This document shows, one piece after another, positions 5,479 through 8,247 of a DNA stretch of 8,247 bases. Position 1 is the first letter of the stretch. Each line of letters begins with the position of its first letter. Under the pieces are notes generated by a model that saw only the letters and a program-made list of their open reading frames with translations, was not told the origin of the DNA and ran no database searches. Location: positions 1 to 8,247 of the forward strand of contig JAZGDZ010000094.1 in the NCBI GenBank assembly GCA_036478235.1, given 5' to 3'. The DNA is from JACZWZ01 sp036478235. Lineage in GTDB: Bacteria; Actinomycetota; Acidimicrobiia; Spongiisociales; UBA11373. The position numbers and the translations under genes are program-made.

Positions 5479-6090
5479 CTAACGCTCTCCCTTGACGATG
5501 GGGCGTCCGTAGCTCGAGACGATCTGTGGCTTCGGCTGACCGACTCGCTTGGCCCGCTCCTGCATCTGGTATGCCCCGATGGCGACGGCCGCCAGCACTC
5601 CGGTGCTGAACCCCGCGGTGATCATGTCCTTTGCTACCGCGTAAGAGATGTGGAGCTCGTTGTTGAGGACGAGCCAGCGGGGGATCGAGACGAGGATTCG
5701 CTGATCGGTCCAAGCCAGAGTGCCCTGGGTGAGGGCCAACCACTGATTGGGGACGATACCGAGCAGCACGATCATCTCGAGCGTGAACAGGAACGCCCCG
5801 ACGGTGGCCCGGGCCCACGTCATGGGGCGCTGCCACAGCCAGCCGAACACGATCGCGGCCAGCGCGATTTGACTACCGGCCAAGGCGATGAACTGGCTGG
5901 CGATCGGAAGCACCCAGCACGGCCCTGTCTCGAACCAGGCGCAGCGCGGAATGTGCGGGTAGATCTCCTGACCGACGGAGTTGGTCTCCGAGAGGCCGGT
6001 GAAGTGTGCCGCGAACACACCGAGGAAGAAAAGGACGGTGCCGACGACGATGCCGATCACACCTATCCGTTGTCGTTGTGTCTCTGTCAC
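5479..6090 (-). CDS. Unknown four-helix membrane protein upstream of the bc operon
   Basis: I do not recognise this family. The preferred start, a GTG at 6090, gives 203 residues. It has GAGGAG at 6100-6105 with a 9-nt gap, and a good -10 element (TACAAT) lies just upstream at 6120-6125. An in-frame ATG at 6144 would add 18 Arg-rich residues, but it lies upstream of that -10 and has no ribosome site. Membrane segments lie at about 9-29, 60-86, 92-114 and 152-174. C50 and C58 in the loop after the first helix could form a disulfide if the loop is extracytoplasmic. LNNELHISYAVAKD (142-155) just before the last helix is distinctive. The C-terminal ~30 residues are basic and polar. There are no heme-binding CxxCH motifs. 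Same-strand position ahead of the bc genes suggests a respiratory accessory role, but a 413-nt gap separates them. Confidence 0.8.
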   Translation of the reverse strand: MTETQRQRIGVIGIVVGTVLFFLGVFAAHFTGLSETNSVGQEIYPHIPRCAWFETGPCWVLPIASQFIALAGSQIALAAIVFGWLWQRPMTWARATVGAFLFTLEMIVLLGIVPNQWLALTQGTLAWTDQRILVSIPRWLVLNNELHISYAVAKDMITAGFSTGVLAAVAIGAYQMQERAKRVGQPKPQIVSSYGRPIVKGER

Positions 6091-6099
6091 CCGGTGGCG

Positions 6100-6105
6100 C
6101 TCCTC
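6100..6105 (-). promoter_or_regulatory. Ribosome binding site deciding the GTG start at 6090
   Basis: The minus strand reads GAGGAG here, 9 nt before the GTG at 6090. The alternative in-frame ATG at 6144 has only a GC-rich stretch without a Shine-Dalgarno match ahead of it. This site, together with the -10 element at 6120-6125, is why the shorter form of the membrane protein is preferred. Confidence 0.6.
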
Positions 6106-6119
6106 AGCAGGGCGGCGCC

Positions 6120-6148
6120 ATTGTACGCGGCGCCGATTCGCCATGAAA
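6120..6148 (-). promoter_or_regulatory. Candidate minus-strand promoter for the unknown membrane protein
   Basis: The minus strand reads TACAAT at 6125-6120, five of six matches to the sigma-70-type -10 box. A weak -35 candidate, TTTCAT, lies 17 nt upstream at 6148-6143. Transcription would begin near 6113, giving a short leader of about 22 nt that contains the GAGGAG ribosome site for the GTG at 6090. The -35 match is poor, so confidence rests on the -10. Confidence 0.45.
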
Positions 6149-6209
6149 CCGCCGCGGCGGGCCGACTTTGACGGTCATTCGGCCACCGCGACAGCGACGT
6201 GTCAGAGCG

Positions 6210-6240
6210 TTGCCGGCCGGAGGACCTTCGGGGCTAACCT
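6210..6240 (+). promoter_or_regulatory. Weak candidate + strand promoter for the CcoN/CcoO-like gene
   Basis: TTGCCG at 6210-6215 and TAACCT at 6235-6240 resemble -35 and -10 boxes, but the 19-nt spacer is long and the -10 only fits the loose TAnnnT pattern. It lies about 43 bases ahead of the GTG start at 6283, in the divergent control region where a + strand promoter is expected. Confidence 0.25.
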
Positions 6241-6282
6241 TTCGTCGCGACCACGGCGATCAGACACGGAGGGTTCGGGGGC

Positions 6283-8196
6283 GTGACCTCGGCGGTAGAC
6301 ATCAGGCCGGAAACCGAACCCGAGGCAAGCACGGTGTCGGCCTCGGCGATGACGGTCCGGGTCCACCTGCTGGGCAGCCTGGCCTTTCTGGTACTCGGGG
6401 TCGTGCTTCTGATTGCGAGTGCGGCCACGATCGCCTGGCCGAATCTGGTTGCCGGCACTTCAGGCAGCGAGTACCTGACCTACGGCCGCACCATGCCGAT
6501 GGCGCTCAACACGCTGGTGTTCGGCTGGTTGACTCTCGGCCTGTTCGCCGTGACATATCACGCCGTGCCCCGGATGGTCGGCGCACCGCTCGCCTTCCCG
6601 ATGGCGGCCGCCGCCAACGGGCTCCTGATGATCGTGCTCGTGGGGATCGGTGTCGGCTTGATCGGTATCGGCGAGGGTGCCGCGGGCCGCCTCCTCGAGA
6701 TGCCCTGGTTCGTAGATGCCGGTCTCGTGCTTGCTTTCCTCGTTGCGGCGGTGGTCGTTTCAACGACCGTCCACCGTTCAGGGACGGAGCGGGTTCCCGT
6801 ACCGGTGTGGTATCTCCTCTCCGCGCCTTGGTGGCTGTTCCTCTCATTCGCCGTCGGGGCGATCCCCGGCGTGGGAGGCGTGTCTGCGGAGTTGCAGAGC
6901 GCATTCAGCGCCACGGCGGTCACGGGCTTGTGGGTGGCCGCCGCCGCCATCGGCGGTGGCTATTACCTGGTGGCCAGGCTCGTGGAGGGAGCCCAATTCC
7001 ATCCCCGACTCGGTCGCATCGGCTTCTGGTCGCTGGGCTTCACATGGGCCTGGACCGCAGCACGGACACTGCAGTACGGACCCACCGCGGATTGGATGGA
7101 AACGATTCCGGTCCTTTTCACCGCGGGACTGATGGTCGCCGTCCTGACGATCGTCGCCGACTTCGCCTGGGCGGTTCGGGGCAGGTGGGAAGCGGTGTCC
7201 GGTTCATTGCCGCTCCGGCTGTTTGCCGCGGGAACCGCGCTGTTCGCGCTCGTCCCCGGGCAGATGTTCCTGCAGAGCCTCCGGTCTTCATCGACCGTGG
7301 TGCGGTTCACCGCGTGGGAGACGGCGTTCGATCTGCTCACGATCCTCGGGGTGTTCACGCTCTGGACCGCCGGCCTCATTGGTCATGTGGCCGCCTCCCA
7401 GTCGGGGCGATCCTGGACCGTCCGGTATGGGAGGCTGGTGTCGTTTTCGCTGGTGGCCGGCGTCCTGTTCGCGGTGGGAACGAGGTGGATCGCCGGCCTG
7501 CAGCAGGGGTACACCTGGCTGGCCGCGGCCCAGTCCGGTGTCCACGAAAACACCGGCGACGGGTTCCGTAACACGGTGGAGCCGCTTCACGGCACCGACG
7601 TCCTGACGGTCATCGGCCTTTCGGTGCTCGGCTTGGGCGTGCTGGCCTTCGTGGCCGGCGGCCTGCGGCGGTTCGCAGGATCGAGCGATGAAGCCGCCCT
7701 CGACTTCACTTGGCCCGATTACGAGCTCCCGGCGACGGTACGTCGGGGTGCGGCTTTCGTGTTCGCCCTGGCGGCCGTGGCGGTGTTTGCCCTCCCGGCA
7801 ATCGACGCGAATGCCGACGGGAGCCTTCTGGCAGATACCAGCCGCGACCCGGCGGACGGCTCGGACGCCGCGTTCGGACGCGATCTCTACGTGGCCGAGG
7901 GATGCTGGTACTGCCACACCCAGCAGGTCAGGGCGATCGTCACCGATATCGGGCTCGGCCCGGTCTCGGTGACCGCGGACTACGCCCACGACCCCGCCGG
8001 GATCCTCGGCGTCAGCAGGATCGGGCCCGACCTGATGCACGCCGGAAGCCGATCGCCGACCAACAGCGAAGCATGGATCAGCGGGCACCTGGAGGATCCC
8101 AGGGCGGAGCGGCCCTGGTCGACGATGCCGGCCTACGACCATCTCAGTGCCCACGAGTTGACGGCGCTCGCCACCTATGTCGCCGGACTGGAGTAG
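6283..8196 (+). CDS. CcoN-like (ligand-less) / CcoO-like cytochrome c fusion
   Basis: This 637-residue fusion starts at a GTG with GGAGGG 9 nt upstream. Residues ~25-465 are a CcoN homologue with about 12 membrane helices. PMALNTLVF (72-80), the YYLVARL segment (227-233), LQYGPTADWMET (263-274), RFTAW (341-345) and RWIAGLQQGYTW (401-412) track CcoN signature segments. The expected ligands are replaced: low-spin heme His by A74 and L351, CuB His by A210, R261 and T262, heme b3 His by F349, and the cross-linked Tyr by W255. So the membrane part should not bind hemes or CuB canonically. Residues ~487-506 are a further helix, followed by a CcoO-like domain with CWYCH (541-545), GPDL (581-584) and STMPAY (613-618, M615 axial), which looks functional. 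CcoN-CcoO fusions are known, but loss of all ligands is odd. The frame is intact, so it is not a decayed gene. Role unknown; perhaps an electron-transfer or scaffold subunit. Ligand losses rest on by-eye alignment to recalled CcoN motifs. Confidence 0.85.
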   Translation: MTSAVDIRPETEPEASTVSASAMTVRVHLLGSLAFLVLGVVLLIASAATIAWPNLVAGTSGSEYLTYGRTMPMALNTLVFGWLTLGLFAVTYHAVPRMVGAPLAFPMAAAANGLLMIVLVGIGVGLIGIGEGAAGRLLEMPWFVDAGLVLAFLVAAVVVSTTVHRSGTERVPVPVWYLLSAPWWLFLSFAVGAIPGVGGVSAELQSAFSATAVTGLWVAAAAIGGGYYLVARLVEGAQFHPRLGRIGFWSLGFTWAWTAARTLQYGPTADWMETIPVLFTAGLMVAVLTIVADFAWAVRGRWEAVSGSLPLRLFAAGTALFALVPGQMFLQSLRSSSTVVRFTAWETAFDLLTILGVFTLWTAGLIGHVAASQSGRSWTVRYGRLVSFSLVAGVLFAVGTRWIAGLQQGYTWLAAAQSGVHENTGDGFRNTVEPLHGTDVLTVIGLSVLGLGVLAFVAGGLRRFAGSSDEAALDFTWPDYELPATVRRGAAFVFALAAVAVFALPAIDANADGSLLADTSRDPADGSDAAFGRDLYVAEGCWYCHTQQVRAIVTDIGLGPVSVTADYAHDPAGILGVSRIGPDLMHAGSRSPTNSEAWISGHLEDPRAERPWSTMPAYDHLSAHELTALATYVAGLE

Positions 8197-8199
8197 GCG

Positions 8200-8247
8200 A
8201 TGGACGAACTACTCGCCGCAGCGGCCGAGGCCATGAACATCCCGGAG
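8200..8247 (+). CDS. Start of a further gene in the CcoN/O-like operon (partial, runs off right edge)
   Basis: Sixteen codons are visible, beginning MDELLAAAAEAMNIPE. The ATG lies 3 nt after the TAG of the CcoN/O-like gene, and GGAG overlapping that stop (8190-8193) stands 6 nt before it, so the gene is almost certainly co-transcribed. The last four residues, NIPE, resemble the EIPEHLL start of the subunit IV-like protein at 3763. A related N-terminal helical module followed by an Ala/Pro linker may therefore come next, but the window ends before this can be seen. The product cannot be named. Confidence 0.6.
   Translation, partial: MDELLAAAAEAMNIPE

Noticed and set aside
5066..5836. Minus-strand open frame crossing the repeat region into the unknown membrane protein gene
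   Set aside because: The translation is Arg/Pro/Ser-rich with no family pattern, overlaps the better-supported membrane protein in another frame, and runs through both copies of the non-coding repeat.
6091..6144. ATG start at 6144 for the unknown membrane protein
   Set aside because: It has no ribosome site, adds an Arg-rich segment, and lies upstream of the -10 element at 6120-6125. The GTG at 6090 has GAGGAG at a suitable distance.
6168..7571. 467-codon + strand open frame overlapping the CcoN/O-like gene
   Set aside because: It is extremely Arg/Gly-rich and lies in another frame of the CcoN/O-like gene, which has clear helices, a CxxCH motif and a good ribosome site.
6283..8196. Reading the + strand gene as an ordinary functional cbb3 oxidase subunit I
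   Set aside because: The overall match is good, but none of the histidines in the protein fall at the expected heme or CuB positions, so an oxygen-reducing role is not supported.

Overview
The window is GC-rich bacterial DNA with frequent GTG starts, Shine-Dalgarno sites and tightly packed genes. It reads as a respiratory-chain locus. The gene styles (Ala/Pro-rich linkers, an actinobacterial-type Rieske protein with a Tat signal, a b6-type split cytochrome b) suggest an actinomycete, perhaps of class Acidimicrobiia. That placement is inference from style; there is no rRNA or marker gene.

Layout. Positions 1-96 carry the last codons of a DDE transposase/integrase on the + strand, and 97-196 is a short non-coding stretch with palindromes. 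Positions 197-5065 hold a six-gene minus-strand operon. In transcription order it encodes a 2x[4Fe-4S] ferredoxin-like protein, a b6-type cytochrome b, a subunit-IV-like cytochrome b C-terminal half, a Rieske protein, a membrane-anchored di-heme cytochrome c, and a small membrane protein with a Flp-prepilin-like N-terminus. The cistrons overlap or lie 12-54 nt apart. Positions 5066-5478 are non-coding and hold two diverged copies of a hairpin-bearing repeat. Positions 5479-6090 encode an unknown four-helix membrane protein, also on the minus strand. After a divergent control region (6091-6282) the + strand encodes a 637-residue CcoN-CcoO-like fusion (6283-8196) and the first 16 codons of a further gene.

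How the parts fit. The minus-strand operon would make a menaquinol:cytochrome c oxidoreductase of the b6f/Firmicutes type: split cytochrome b with the 14-residue spacing of heme ligands in the second pair, a cysteine where b6f and related complexes attach heme ci, and a dedicated di-heme cytochrome c. Electrons would pass from menaquinol through the b hemes and Rieske cluster to the di-heme cytochrome. The ferredoxin-like protein and the Flp-like protein are unexplained extras.

The most striking item is the divergent + strand gene. It aligns by eye along its whole length with the cbb3 oxidase catalytic subunit CcoN, joined to a CcoO-like mono-heme cytochrome c. All six metal-binding histidines and the active-site tyrosine of CcoN appear to be replaced, while structural Trp/Gly/Pro/Tyr positions and the C-terminal c-heme site are kept. 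This looks like a maintained heme-copper oxidase relative that cannot reduce oxygen in its membrane domain, placed beside a quinol:cytochrome c reductase operon.
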